DNA from: Stentor roeselii
Lineage: Eukaryota; Ciliophora; Heterotrichea; Heterotrichida; Stentoridae
Assembly (NCBI GenBank): GCA_006503475.1
Contig: RSEH01000346.1
Coordinates: forward strand, 1 to 40,122
Reading direction: 5' to 3'
DNA: 40,122 nt
In this document: in pieces, positions 27,028-35,840 of the stretch
Numbering within the stretch: position 1 is the stretch's first letter
Layout: the number at the start of each line of letters is the position of its first letter
Notes under the pieces: generated by a model
What the model saw: the letters and a program-made list of their open reading frames with translations, nothing else
What the model was told of the DNA's origin: nothing
Databases searched by the model: none
Program-made: the position numbers and the translations under genes

Positions 27028-27306
27028 TCAGTGAATTAAACATTGATGACAGGCTTGAGAAGAGTTTTTTTCTGAGTTTTTAATGATTTTTGATTGCTTT
27101 TTAGAGAGGATGTGATTGTAAACGTCTTCTTTTGAGGTTATGATGACTGTGGCTGAAGAGTCGTGCTCCCAACTTTCCATTAGTCCTCCTTCGAATTCAC
27201 CGTGTTGGCCGAGTTCGCCGAAGTACTCTACTGTCGGCTTGCTGTCCACTTTTGAAGTCTGAAGAGATGTCATTTCGCAGTCTTGGCTTTTGAGAGGTTT
27301 GTCCAT
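27028..27306 (-). CDS. small hypothetical protein
   Basis: A 92-residue frame that I do not recognise. It is hydrophilic, with a central Gly/Glu/aromatic patch (VEYFGELGQHGEFEGGLMES) and a C-terminal Lys-rich helix ending in CHQC. The first two thirds have the moderate GC typical of coding DNA here and contrast sharply with the AT-rich repeats upstream, which is the main reason for calling it. It lies 55 bp from the HYLS1-like gene, in the same orientation. The stop is TGA. It could be the conserved part of a longer gene with an unrecognised intron near its 3' end. Confidence 0.45.
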   Translation of the reverse strand: MDKPLKSQDCEMTSLQTSKVDSKPTVEYFGELGQHGEFEGGLMESWEHDSSATVIITSKEDVYNHILSKKQSKIIKNSEKNSSQACHQCLIH

Positions 27307-27339
27307 GTCTAAGTAATAAATATTTCTCCTGTTGATGGT

Positions 27340-27650
27340 TTTAATTATTTATTGTTTTTAAGGTTTTAGGTGATTTTTTTAGAGTTTTTGGTGATTTTTT
27401 AGAGGTTTAGGGGATTATTCAGGGTTTTTTAGTTATTATTGAGAGTTTTTAGTGATTATTTAGAGAATTTAGGGATTATACAGAGATATTTAGTGATTAC
27501 TCAGAGATTTTAGGGATTAAGAGATTTTTTCAGTGATTATTCAGAGATTTTAAGTTATTATTGAAATTTTTTATTGATTATTCAGAGATTTTTATTTATT
27601 ATTCAGAGATTTATGTATTATTCAGAGTTTTCATCATAGTTCAAGGATTA
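27340..27650. repeat. degenerate short tandem repeat, about 18-bp unit
   Basis: About 300 bp of imperfect repeats built on GATTATTCAGAGATTTTTAG. Clear units occur around 27475-27610, becoming more degenerate and G/T-rich toward 27340. The array lies between the small hypothetical gene and the next same-strand gene. No frame is open across it. Confidence 0.75.
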
Positions 27651-27671
27651 AAAGCTTAACTACTTACATTT

Positions 27672-29234
27672 CTAAAGAATATCAGTGAATTCCAGCTGAC
27701 ATCTCGAGTATAGTTTAAAAGACGTGATTGCATGTTTTTTTAATTCTTGTTGTCTTGCATGATTCTGTATAATTACTTTTAATTTAGAAATCGTCAGATT
27801 TCTCTTATTTGCATTTTGCATCCATTTCAACAAACCCACATTCTGAAGGTTTATTCTAGTCTGATGAGCTTGAATTAATTGAATTACAACAACCCTTAAC
27901 TTCTCATTTTTGCTATAAGGCAGTTTAAACTCTTCCAAGTCAAGAGTATCATCTCCAAAAATAACAACTCTGATATTTTTCCTCCAAATTTTCCAATAAT
28001 TCCTCAACTTCCTCATTAAAATATGACTTAAATTTCTAGCCAAAGTTTTATTCACTTTATTATCCTCGTAAAAGTCAAGTAAAACCAGAGGTTTATTCAT
28101 GATACTGAAACCAACCCGTTCTTTACTCACAGTGATGACAGTTTCTTGATACTCGTATTCAATTTGAAGATTTTTCCATTTTTTCACAGCGTTTTTAAGA
28201 GTTTTTCGCAGAGAATGGCCGAGGTTTCTCAAATGAGGTTTTAATGATAAAAGTCTGAACTGTATCTGATAGTAAAGCGAAACCTGATGTGCATTTTCTT
28301 TAATTAATGCAAAAGACGGCGCTAAGTGTTTATAAATAAATTTTTTCAGTCCTTGGAATTTTTTTTTTAGTTTTTTCTTGAACTGGTATTTTATCAAGGA
28401 CTTACTACTGCATCTGTAAGAGTTTTCAGGAGATGTGCTTAATAATGACTGTAAATTTAAAGAAATCAAAGACTTCCACTGGTCAAATTTTTCTTTTAAT
28501 AAGTGAAAGTACCTTAAATTTGAGTTAAGCGCCAAGACTCGCAGTAAGTTGCTGTCTTCTTGAAGACTGCTCACTTTTCCATTCTTTGTTTCTTCTAAAA
28601 CTATTGACCAGGTCCAAAAAGCTCTTTGTTCTAAATTCACTCGGCCTTTTAAAATCATTTCTCGAATTGATGATAATTGCAACTTTTTTATTTGGATTGT
28701 CGTCTTAAATCTTCTTGTTCGAAAATGAGTTTTTCGCATCAGACGACTGAAGATTTCGTTGTAGGTTATGTAAATTCGAGACATTAGGATTCGGATCATG
28801 CTCGACATTGGACGGGTTAGTTTTAAGTATGTCTGGAAGCTCATTGGAATTGTTTCTGAGAGAACTTGAAGACTGAGCTTTTTAAATGTTAACTGAATTT
28901 GACGCATTGCTAGGAATTGTAAATTACTGAACAACAAAATTCCTCCTCTTGCGAAGTTATAATGGTTTTTAGCTGGTGTTGTGAACAAGTCCAGGTCCGT
29001 TGGAGGCTCTGGCATTTTTCCTTGAAGTAAACTCTGAGCGAATTTAATATATTCTTGAAGATGATGACGAGGGTAAATCTCAGAGATTTCCTTCGAGTTC
29101 AGGATGATTATCGCTTTTATTAGGTCTTCATCTGAAGCATTGTAAAACCAGTCGTTTATGGCTTTACGATGAGGACTCGATATTAATTTAACGAGGTTTG
29201 CAAAGGTTTCAATTGACTTCAATATTATCCTCAT
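27672..29234 (-). CDS. Trp-repeat, possibly Sfi1/centrin-binding-like protein
   Basis: A 520-residue, very basic, helical protein. From about residue 205 onward, short helices ending in a Trp pair or single Trp recur at irregular spacing: RAFWTWSIVLEE, KFDQWKSLISL, AVKKWKNLQIEY, KLRNYWKIWRKN and GLLKWMQNAN. This resembles the degenerate Sfi1 repeat (hydrophobic-x7-L-x-x-F/L/W-x-x-W), which binds centrin. The spacing is not strict, so the family is only suggested. The N-terminal 130 residues contain a folded-looking part (NDWFYNASDEDLIKAIIILN). No membrane segment is evident. Heterotrichs have centrin-based contractile fibres, which makes a centrin-binding role worth considering, but it is not shown. 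The start lies in TATAAATG. Confidence 0.5.
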   Translation of the reverse strand: MRIILKSIETFANLVKLISSPHRKAINDWFYNASDEDLIKAIIILNSKEISEIYPRHHLQEYIKFAQSLLQGKMPEPPTDLDLFTTPAKNHYNFARGGILLFSNLQFLAMRQIQLTFKKLSLQVLSETIPMSFQTYLKLTRPMSSMIRILMSRIYITYNEIFSRLMRKTHFRTRRFKTTIQIKKLQLSSIREMILKGRVNLEQRAFWTWSIVLEETKNGKVSSLQEDSNLLRVLALNSNLRYFHLLKEKFDQWKSLISLNLQSLLSTSPENSYRCSSKSLIKYQFKKKLKKKFQGLKKFIYKHLAPSFALIKENAHQVSLYYQIQFRLLSLKPHLRNLGHSLRKTLKNAVKKWKNLQIEYEYQETVITVSKERVGFSIMNKPLVLLDFYEDNKVNKTLARNLSHILMRKLRNYWKIWRKNIRVVIFGDDTLDLEEFKLPYSKNEKLRVVVIQLIQAHQTRINLQNVGLLKWMQNANKRNLTISKLKVIIQNHARQQELKKHAITSFKLYSRCQLEFTDIL

Positions 29235-29637
29235 TTATAAATTTTAAATGAAGTGATTTCTATAACGATAGAGGAAGAAAATTAGCCTTTTTCCTTGTGC
29301 AGGTACTAAAAGCTAATGTATTCTAGAAGGTTAGTATGCCCTTTAATTATGCTTATTTTATTATAAAATCTTTAGAATTTTTATTTCAGATAAATTATTG
29401 GAAACGTGTTTTGCCTTCGTCATAAAACTTAAGGTTTGTTGATTTTTCTCACTCTTTTTTTGGTGTTGGGAAATTTACCATCCATAGAAAATTAATTATT
29501 TGATGTTTAAAATAATTCTTTACTTTTTAATCATAAAACTTAAGGTTTGTTTATTTTTCTCACGTTTTTGAAGTTGGGAAATTTACAACCAAAGATTCCC
29601 TAAACATCAAAATCTAATCCTTTTGTTACTTATCTAA
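29235..29637. repeat. spacer with a 58-bp direct repeat
   Basis: This 403-bp spacer carries two copies of a block starting CATAAAACTTAAGGTTTGTT and ending GTTGGGAAATTTAC. The copies lie at about 29421-29478 and 29532-29587, some 110 bp apart, and differ by a few bases and a small indel. The second copy ends close to the 3' end of the secreted-protein gene. No gene is seen. Confidence 0.75.
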
Positions 29638-29988
29638 TTAAGAAACGTAAAGAATAAAGGCAAGGGTCGCAAGAGGTTCTCCGCTATGAGCATTTCCAAC
29701 TCTTGTTTCAGTTAAAAAGAAAGAATAAGTCTCTCCAGATTGGCATGATCTCTTGCAAGCCACATGGAAAAACTGATACCCATCAGCAATTGAGTTACCA
29801 ACATCAATGAATAACAAATCCGGGTCATTTGAATCCGCTTGCCAGGGATGCCCATCCTTTATTTTCATTTTGAACCAAGTACTACTACCTCTTGGTAGTA
29901 TTAGAGGCTCCTCGTTGATATCAATGGCACTAGAGGGGTTACCATTGACAACTAGACAAATCAAGAATAGAGCAAGAATAGCTTTCAT
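29638..29988 (-). CDS. small secreted protein, unrecognised
   Basis: A 116-residue protein with a textbook signal peptide (MKAILALFLICLVVNG, cleavage probably before residue 20). The mature part is about 95 residues, mostly beta-like, with a single Cys pair (HVACKRSCQSGE) that could form a small disulphide loop. Its overall plan of alternating strands ending in an ATLAFILYV strand recalls small beta-sandwich inhibitors of the chagasin type, but the NPTTGY and RPW loops of that family are absent, so I do not assign it. It is probably secreted or vesicular. Spacers of 403 and 627 bp isolate it on both sides, which is unusual here. Confidence 0.65.
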   Translation of the reverse strand: MKAILALFLICLVVNGNPSSAIDINEEPLILPRGSSTWFKMKIKDGHPWQADSNDPDLLFIDVGNSIADGYQFFHVACKRSCQSGETYSFFLTETRVGNAHSGEPLATLAFILYVS

Positions 29989-30615
29989 TTTTATATCAGA
30001 ATAACCTAAACAGAAAAAATTTTTTTATGAGTCTCTTTGGAATCGATTATTTTGTGAAGGTAAAGTTTTCAATTTTTTAGGGAATTTTAGAATTTATCTT
30101 GGAATTTGATTTTTTTTAGATTACTTTGACTTATTCATCAGGAATAGAGGAAGAATTTTTATTCGAGTTAGAAATTATTTAAATTATTTTGAATATTTTT
30201 AGGATTACTTAAATTTAGGGAGTAATGAGAGTCCTAACTATTCCATCAATCCAAAACCAGCTTACTAAAATATTAAGAAATAAGCACAAATCTGAAATTC
30301 TCATTATGCCACAGTTTTCATATTCTTATTTCAGTTAAAAGATCGTATAAATCTATTGATATCACAAAATTATTCTATAAGTTATTTTAAATAATAATAA
30401 TTTCCAAATAATCCTCCAATATAATTGAAAACAAATCAAAGAGATTAAATCATCAAAAAGCATCCAATAATATTTAATCTTTCCTTTAACAACCACTCAA
30501 TTCTTAAATAATTAAAAATTAAAACCTTCCCTCTAACTTTTAGATAAATTCTAAATGATTCTACTTAACCCTAAACAAAAACTTTATAAAGCTTCTCTAT
30601 ATCTTTATTTATTCA
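29989..30615. other. AT-rich divergent spacer
   Basis: This 627-bp spacer lies between the divergent secreted-protein and DHHC genes and contains both promoters. It is T-rich on the left and A-rich on the right, with no open frame and no repeat array. No specific site can be named. Confidence 0.4.
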
Positions 30616-32268
30616 ATGGAAGATGTAGCAGAAGTTAAAGCCAACTTAATTATCGCAATTCAAACGAACGACCTGATAACATTTTCGAGTACCCTCGAGA
30701 AGCTAAAAATTCCTTTAAATGAAGTGTTTGATTCTCAAGGCTACACAATTTTCCATGATTTAAGTCCTTGCATGATTCCTGAATCAGACCTTTTGGGTTT
30801 TTTCACTGTTCTAGAAAATTACAAGTTTTGTGATTCTGAGGCACTTAGACAGTATTTGAACATGCAAACATTTACTGACAGACAAACAGCTCTTCATGTT
30901 GCTGTCAAGTATAATAGAAGAGTAAGGGTTAAGTAGAGACTTGTTAGAGAGTTTGTTAGAATTGGGGTAGATATTCGACTGAAAGATAAAAATAGTCACT
31001 CGGCTTTTCATGTTGCTGCAATGACTGGCAAGGTTGCATTGATGGTTTACTTAAAAAACTGCGGACTTCCCTTCGACGAGCAAGACGAAGCAGGTAGGAC
31101 CCCTCTCCATCTTTCCATATTAGAAGGAGAGACCTCTTCAGCCCTTTGTCTAACAGCGTGGACCTCAGACATAAACCTAAAAGACAAAGAAGGCCGAACC
31201 GCTTTGCACTACTCAGCAATGAGCGACAGTTACCGAGTATCCCGTCACTTACTCTTAAAAGGAGCCGACAAGTCCTTAAAAGACAATCAAGGCCAAACAG
31301 CAGAAGACCTCTCAAACCTAAAAGGCAGTTCAGATATCAAAGCCCTTCTAGTAACACCCACTTAGAACTCAGAAAAGATTTGTTTAACACCCTGTAAACA
31401 TCGAGTCCTTTCAACAGAAAACTCTAACAAACACATAATCGCTTACATTATTTTATTCCTCGGAAGGTCAGGCCTGATTGTTTTAGTCCTTTGGCCTGAG
31501 CTTGGCCTGGCCTTGATCTTCACAAGTCTTGCTTTTTTAATCCTCGGGGCTTTTCTCTTCGTCCTCGTCAGCGTCAAGGACCCGGGGTACCTGAAAGGCG
31601 AAGAGGGTGACGATCTGTATGAAACTTACCGGCCTGAGTACATCTGTCACTACTGCAAAGTCATTCAAAGGAAAGACGTGAGACACTGTCACTCTTGTCA
31701 TCGATGTGTAAAGGTATCAGGTACTTAGGACTTTGACCATCACTGTCCTTGGATACATAATTGTGTTGGAGAAAATAATCATTCATGGTTTATTCTTTTT
31801 CTTACTGTTTGCTTGGGTGACTTTTTGTATCATTTTCTTGTTGGAGTTCTTGATTTTTCTAAAGCTTTGAAACAGGATAGGGTTATTGATAGGATCGATT
31901 TGAATAGACCTGCTTCGAGTCTTGTCTTGGCTCTTTTTTGTCTTTTTGGGGTTTTTTTTGTATTGCCTTTGTGGTTTCTGCAGATTTCGAATCTTGTTCA
32001 GAATACAACGACTAGCAGGAGATTCGCTTTTGAAGTGAAGATGGGAGAACAGTGCTCTGAGATTTTAAATGAAAGGATCATGATGTTACCGGAATCTGAT
32101 GGGTGGATTAGTAGAAAAGTTAGTCATGAATTGAGTTATAGGATTGAAGGGAAAGAGGACTCGTGTTGTATTAGGAAAAAAGAAAGGGGTAGGGTTGATA
32201 TTAATAATACTAGTATTGCCTATTTGGGGTTAGATTTAGGTTTTAGGGATTTTTTATGGGATTTATAA
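30616..32268 (+). CDS. ankyrin-repeat DHHC palmitoyltransferase, three 15-nt introns
   Basis: A spliced gene: 30616-30921, 30937-31350, 31366-31713 and 31729-32268, encoding 535 residues. Ankyrin repeats occupy about 85-235 ([42 protein letters not shown]). Two transmembrane helices follow ([30 protein letters not shown]). The zinc-binding Cys-rich domain is [20 protein letters not shown], ending [18 protein letters not shown], with the catalytic Cys of DHHC intact. Two more helices follow. This is the zDHHC13/17 (HIP14), Akr1 layout, although the tail lacks the usual TTxE motif (NTTTS instead). It S-palmitoylates membrane-associated proteins, usually at the Golgi. All introns carry in-frame stops and the third lies just before DHHC. 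A decayed copy lies at 38000-38960. Confidence 0.92.
30922..30936 (+). other. 15-nt spliceosomal intron
   Basis: The sequence is GTAAGGGTTAAGTAG, with A at position 10 and an in-frame TAG. Removal joins KYNRR to [10 protein letters not shown] and completes an ankyrin repeat. Confidence 0.92.
31351..31365 (+). other. 15-nt spliceosomal intron
   Basis: The sequence is GTAACACCCACTTAG, with A at position 10. Removal joins SDIKALL to [10 protein letters not shown] between the ankyrin block and the first transmembrane helix. In the pseudogene copy the equivalent string (GGAAAAGCCACTCAT) has lost both splice ends. Confidence 0.92.
31714..31728 (+). other. 15-nt spliceosomal intron
   Basis: The sequence is GTATCAGGTACTTAG, with A at position 10. 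Removal joins HRCVK to DFDHHCPW, so splicing is needed to make the catalytic motif. The pseudogene keeps a spliceable-looking counterpart at 38484-38498. Confidence 0.95.
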
Positions 32269-32579
32269 GAATTGTTTGGTTTATGAAATTTTGTGAATTT
32301 AAGAAGATTTATGTGTTTACTTAAAGAGTTTTAGTAAATTTAGAGGAACTTTGACTCTTTTTTATAAAGATTTTTTATTACAAGCGATAATATTTAGGGT
32401 AAGCTACATGATAGATTATTTAGTTAGTTCTGTTTGAATTCAGTTATTAAAAGATTGAATTTTTAATCATAGATCATAATCGTCTAGTTAGATACTAAGT
32501 TGCTTATCCAATAAATATCCTTCCTTAGAGATTTGAGACTTTATAAAAACTATTTAATAACTAATCCTATCTAATAATA
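32269..32579. other. convergent spacer, no gene seen
   Basis: This 311-bp AT-rich spacer lies between the DHHC and Cys-rich genes. Its last 80 bp (from about 32515) align with the 80 bp before the paralogue stop at 39613, showing that the duplicated segment includes the 3' flank. Confidence 0.5.
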
Positions 32580-35500
32580 TTATTTTATCCCAACTTTCGT
32601 AATATCTCGGATTCTTTTAGATTTTTTATTGCAAGCTTTCCTAATAAGATCTTTCAGTGATTTCATCATAATGATAAAAGAAAAGAAATAATTCGAACCA
32701 AAGCAAGACACTAAAGCAAAAATAAAGATATCGTTGAATGTATCTTCACTCAAAATATTAGGACTCAAAAACATGACTAACATTAAAATGAAAATGCACA
32801 TAATAACCCCTTCTGTAATAATATTGGATATCAATATAATTCTATCTTTAAAAGGTCTTACAATAAGTAAATACAAAAACATTATCGTTGAGCATGATAA
32901 ATTTATTGACCTTTGAAGTAATGGATAACCATTCAAGTGCACTTGAGAAAATGCAAAGGCAAGTCGATACAAAGTATATAAAGGATAATAAAGCATGAAT
33001 TTGAATCCTCTGTCCTGATGAAATTCTGTTATAAGTGATGAAAATCTACCCACAAACAATTCATCTCTTGACAAGTGAATTCTATCATAATTGATGAACG
33101 GCAAACCAGTAATAATCAAAGGTGTAACTAAAAAGAAAATCTAAATAAAAATTACAAGATAAAGCTCAGCGATGTACTTTGAAACAAAATAACCTTGCCC
33201 TCCATCATTCGAATCCTTTCTAGAAATTACAGAACGGTTGCTAATAAGAGCATAAACTCCAAAGCTCAAGTATGATTCAATCCAAAACCTGATAAAAACA
33301 TCATATCTATACTCATGAAGCTTTTCTTTTAATTTCAAACTGATTTTTCCAATCTTCAGTAAAGATATAAGATGTATGAAAGGAGCTAAGAACAATATTC
33401 CAATAAATATTGTAATTTCTACTCCAATATTCAATAAAAACACTGAAGATTCTATTCCTATTCTCTTTGCTTGGCGAGAAGGAAGAGATGAAATGTTCTT
33501 GTCGATGAATTTTTCAAATAAATTAGGTACCAAGTTGAATGAGGTTATTGCATTGCAGTATTCAGTCATGGTAGGGGTAAGAGTATCATTCGCTAGAGGA
33601 AGGTATGAAACAAACTGAATAGTATTGATCAGAGCCCAAGCTGCTGATGGGTTAGAAATGATAGACATTGATATGGAAGTTGAACCTGCTGACTGACTTG
33701 CACCTTTCGTTTTTGATATCACTTTCTTCATTTCTGGTTTTATATAGATGTTCTCCATCAGTTTTATTTCGTATTCTAAGCTAGAAAGTGTTTCATTTGA
33801 CACACTATGTAGGTTTCTGGTGAATTGAAGAAAAAGAATTGTACCTTCTTCAACATACTCTTTAAATTTTAAGGATATAACATATTCTGATTCTGAAACA
33901 TTTTTGAAATCAAATGAGTATTTTTTCAAGGACATAACCAATTTTATATCTGATAAGGCTAGGGTCGTATTGAGAGGTGATTCGAAATTTAAAAATAGTT
34001 TATTATTTGAATTGACTTTAATATTCAAGTCGAAATAAGAGAGAATGCATATGCTACCTTTCAAAGTATAACCATAATCACATACACATATCTTTCCATT
34101 TAATATTTGATGCTCTATACATGATAGACAATATATCTCATAATCATTTTTCTTATCTTCAATACAATTTTTACAGTTTTCAGGGCATTTTTCACAATTT
34201 AAATTTTTTGTCATATAGTATCCTTGTATGCATACACATTTTCCATCATTTAATACTGAATTATTAATTGCACATTCTTTGCAAACTTCTAATGATGTAC
34301 AATCTTTACAGTGATACGGACATTTTAGACAATGATGGCCATTTTCAAGGTTACCATAAAATCCCTTTGAGCATCTACATCTTCCTGTATCATCCAAGTA
34401 AGAATTCCTACTTTTGCATGAAGTACAATTTTTTGGATTGTCACACTTCATACATTCATCTAAGCATTTCACGCATCCTGTTTTGTCTGAGTAAAATTCA
34501 AATTCGATCGGGTCATTTAAAAAGTAACCATCAATACAATAACATCGATTCTCTTCTGGTAATTCATTTCCTAAGCATTTTGTACAAATTTCCCCAGAAG
34601 TGCACTCAGAACACTCAATTGGGCAAGGTTTGCATGAGTTGAGTAGGACTGGATTGTTCTCTGCATAATATCCTTGTTTGCATACGCATCTTTGTGTTAA
34701 ATCAGGTGCAGCCAGAGGGTCTTCACACGAAGTGCATGAATTACCATACAAGCACGCTTCACACTCATCTAGGCATTTCGTGCAATGAATATATATATTA
34801 AAATAAATAACATCATTAAAATAGCCTTTCTTGCAAGTGCATAGGTTGTTTTTATAAAGAGAATTAATATCATAGCAACTTGAACATTTTCCACTATTTG
34901 TACAAGAACATCCTGATGCACAACAACCACTTCCTGACTCTAGACACTCAAGAGGTGCCTTCAAAAAAATGTTCTTATTATATTCAATACAATAAGCAGA
35001 GCCACTCAAATCACTCAAATCACTCAAATCAATAGAGCAGGAATTTGAAGGACATAAACAGGTAGTATGTTGATTTATATCTGTTGTTGTCGTCGAAACG
35101 CAGCCTATTCCAAGTTCATCAAGTTTCATTGCGGGTTCACAGTTGCAAATTCCAACATAACAAGAGCTAGAAAGTCCAGAATCTATATAATTCAAATATT
35201 GGTCTGACCCTGTAACTATTACGAAATACCACATGTAAAAATTTATTGCTTGATACACAAAGTATCCTATGTTAGAATTGATGCATGGACTGCTGAAATT
35301 TAATGAGGATGGTAATGCACTTGTATGTTTAGTAATCAAATTTTCTCTGAAAATAAAATTGAGACTATTTATTTCATATGAGATTAGAGTCCATTGATCT
35401 AAATAATTCTTACTAATAGGAATCGCATCGGTTGTGATCGAAAACAAAGATTGTCCATGCATTAACCAAAGATGATAACGGTTTGGATTGTCTCTGTGAA

Positions 35501-35840
35501 TACCTATATTATAGGAAGAAGTAATCGAAGAAATATGAACAAAAATCTGTCCGACCATATTTTCCATGCTTATCCAAAAAAGTATAGTGAAAGTACTTGG
35601 AAGGGTATAGGAAGTAGAAATTTCATTAGGAGGGAGTGTAATCGTGTTTTGGGGATTCATATAAAGACCTCTGTCTGTAATCACTGTATCTCTTGTTGAA
35701 TCAGCAATAGAAACTCCATTTACCCCATGCCTGCCATTCAGTGAATAATCAAATATCACCTGTCCAAAGTTTTTCCAAAATTTATACTCGACTAGCTTTT
35801 GCCCTAAACAAGCAGCTATCAAGAATAAAACAACAGCCAT
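32580..35840 (-). CDS. LamG-like / Cys-rich repeat / multi-TM surface protein, one 15-nt intron
   Basis: A spliced gene (33156-35840 plus 32580-33140) encoding 1,081 residues. A signal peptide (MAVVLFLIAACLG) precedes a LamG/concanavalin-like domain at about 20-220 (FTILFWISM). Residues 227-600 are Cys-rich, with about six furin/GFR-type units of the form CxxCxxxCxxC...CxxC...CxCxxGY, for example CLDECMKCDNPKNCTSC and CRCSKGFY. An extracellular beta-rich stretch (600-710) leads to a C-terminal membrane region with several helices (near 800-830, 852-868, 888-912 and onward to 1,060), including MFLYLLIVRPFKDR. The tail is Lys/Arg-rich and cytosolic. Its function is unknown; the layout recalls alveolate cysteine repeat modular proteins and the large Cys-rich membrane families of ciliates. 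A partial paralogue begins at 39613. Confidence 0.8.
33141..33155 (-). other. 15-nt spliceosomal intron
   Basis: On the minus strand the sequence is GTAATTTTTATTTAG, with A at position 10 and an in-frame TAG. Removal joins AELYL to IFFLVTPLIITG in a transmembrane helix and adds 186 conserved residues that the paralogue also keeps. It is identical to the intron at 11974-11988. Confidence 0.92.
35005..35036. repeat. 9-bp tandem repeat inside the Cys-rich gene
   Basis: Three copies of a 9-mer (plus strand CACTCAAAT) encode DLS-DLS-DLS at about residue 272 of the Cys-rich protein. The repeat is in frame, so unit number can vary without breaking the gene. Confidence 0.75.

Noticed and set aside
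29638-29988. Chagasin-type cysteine protease inhibitor
   Set aside because: Size and beta pattern are similar, but the NPTTGY, GG and RPW loop motifs of the I42 family are absent.
30956-31315. Antisense frame of 119 codons over the ankyrin part of the DHHC gene
   Set aside because: A shadow of the ankyrin coding sequence; its Leu/Arg/Ser-rich translation is typical of antisense reading. The same applies to the other antisense frames over certain genes.
31366-31728. Separate small genes between the ankyrin and DHHC parts
   Set aside because: Removing three 15-nt introns joins all pieces into one protein with a standard ankyrin-TM-DHHC order; the apparent ends are in-frame stops inside introns.
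33376-33618. Small plus-strand genes inside the Cys-rich gene, including the Cys-poor frames at 34268-34642
   Set aside because: They lie antisense to a well-supported coding region and show no features of their own.
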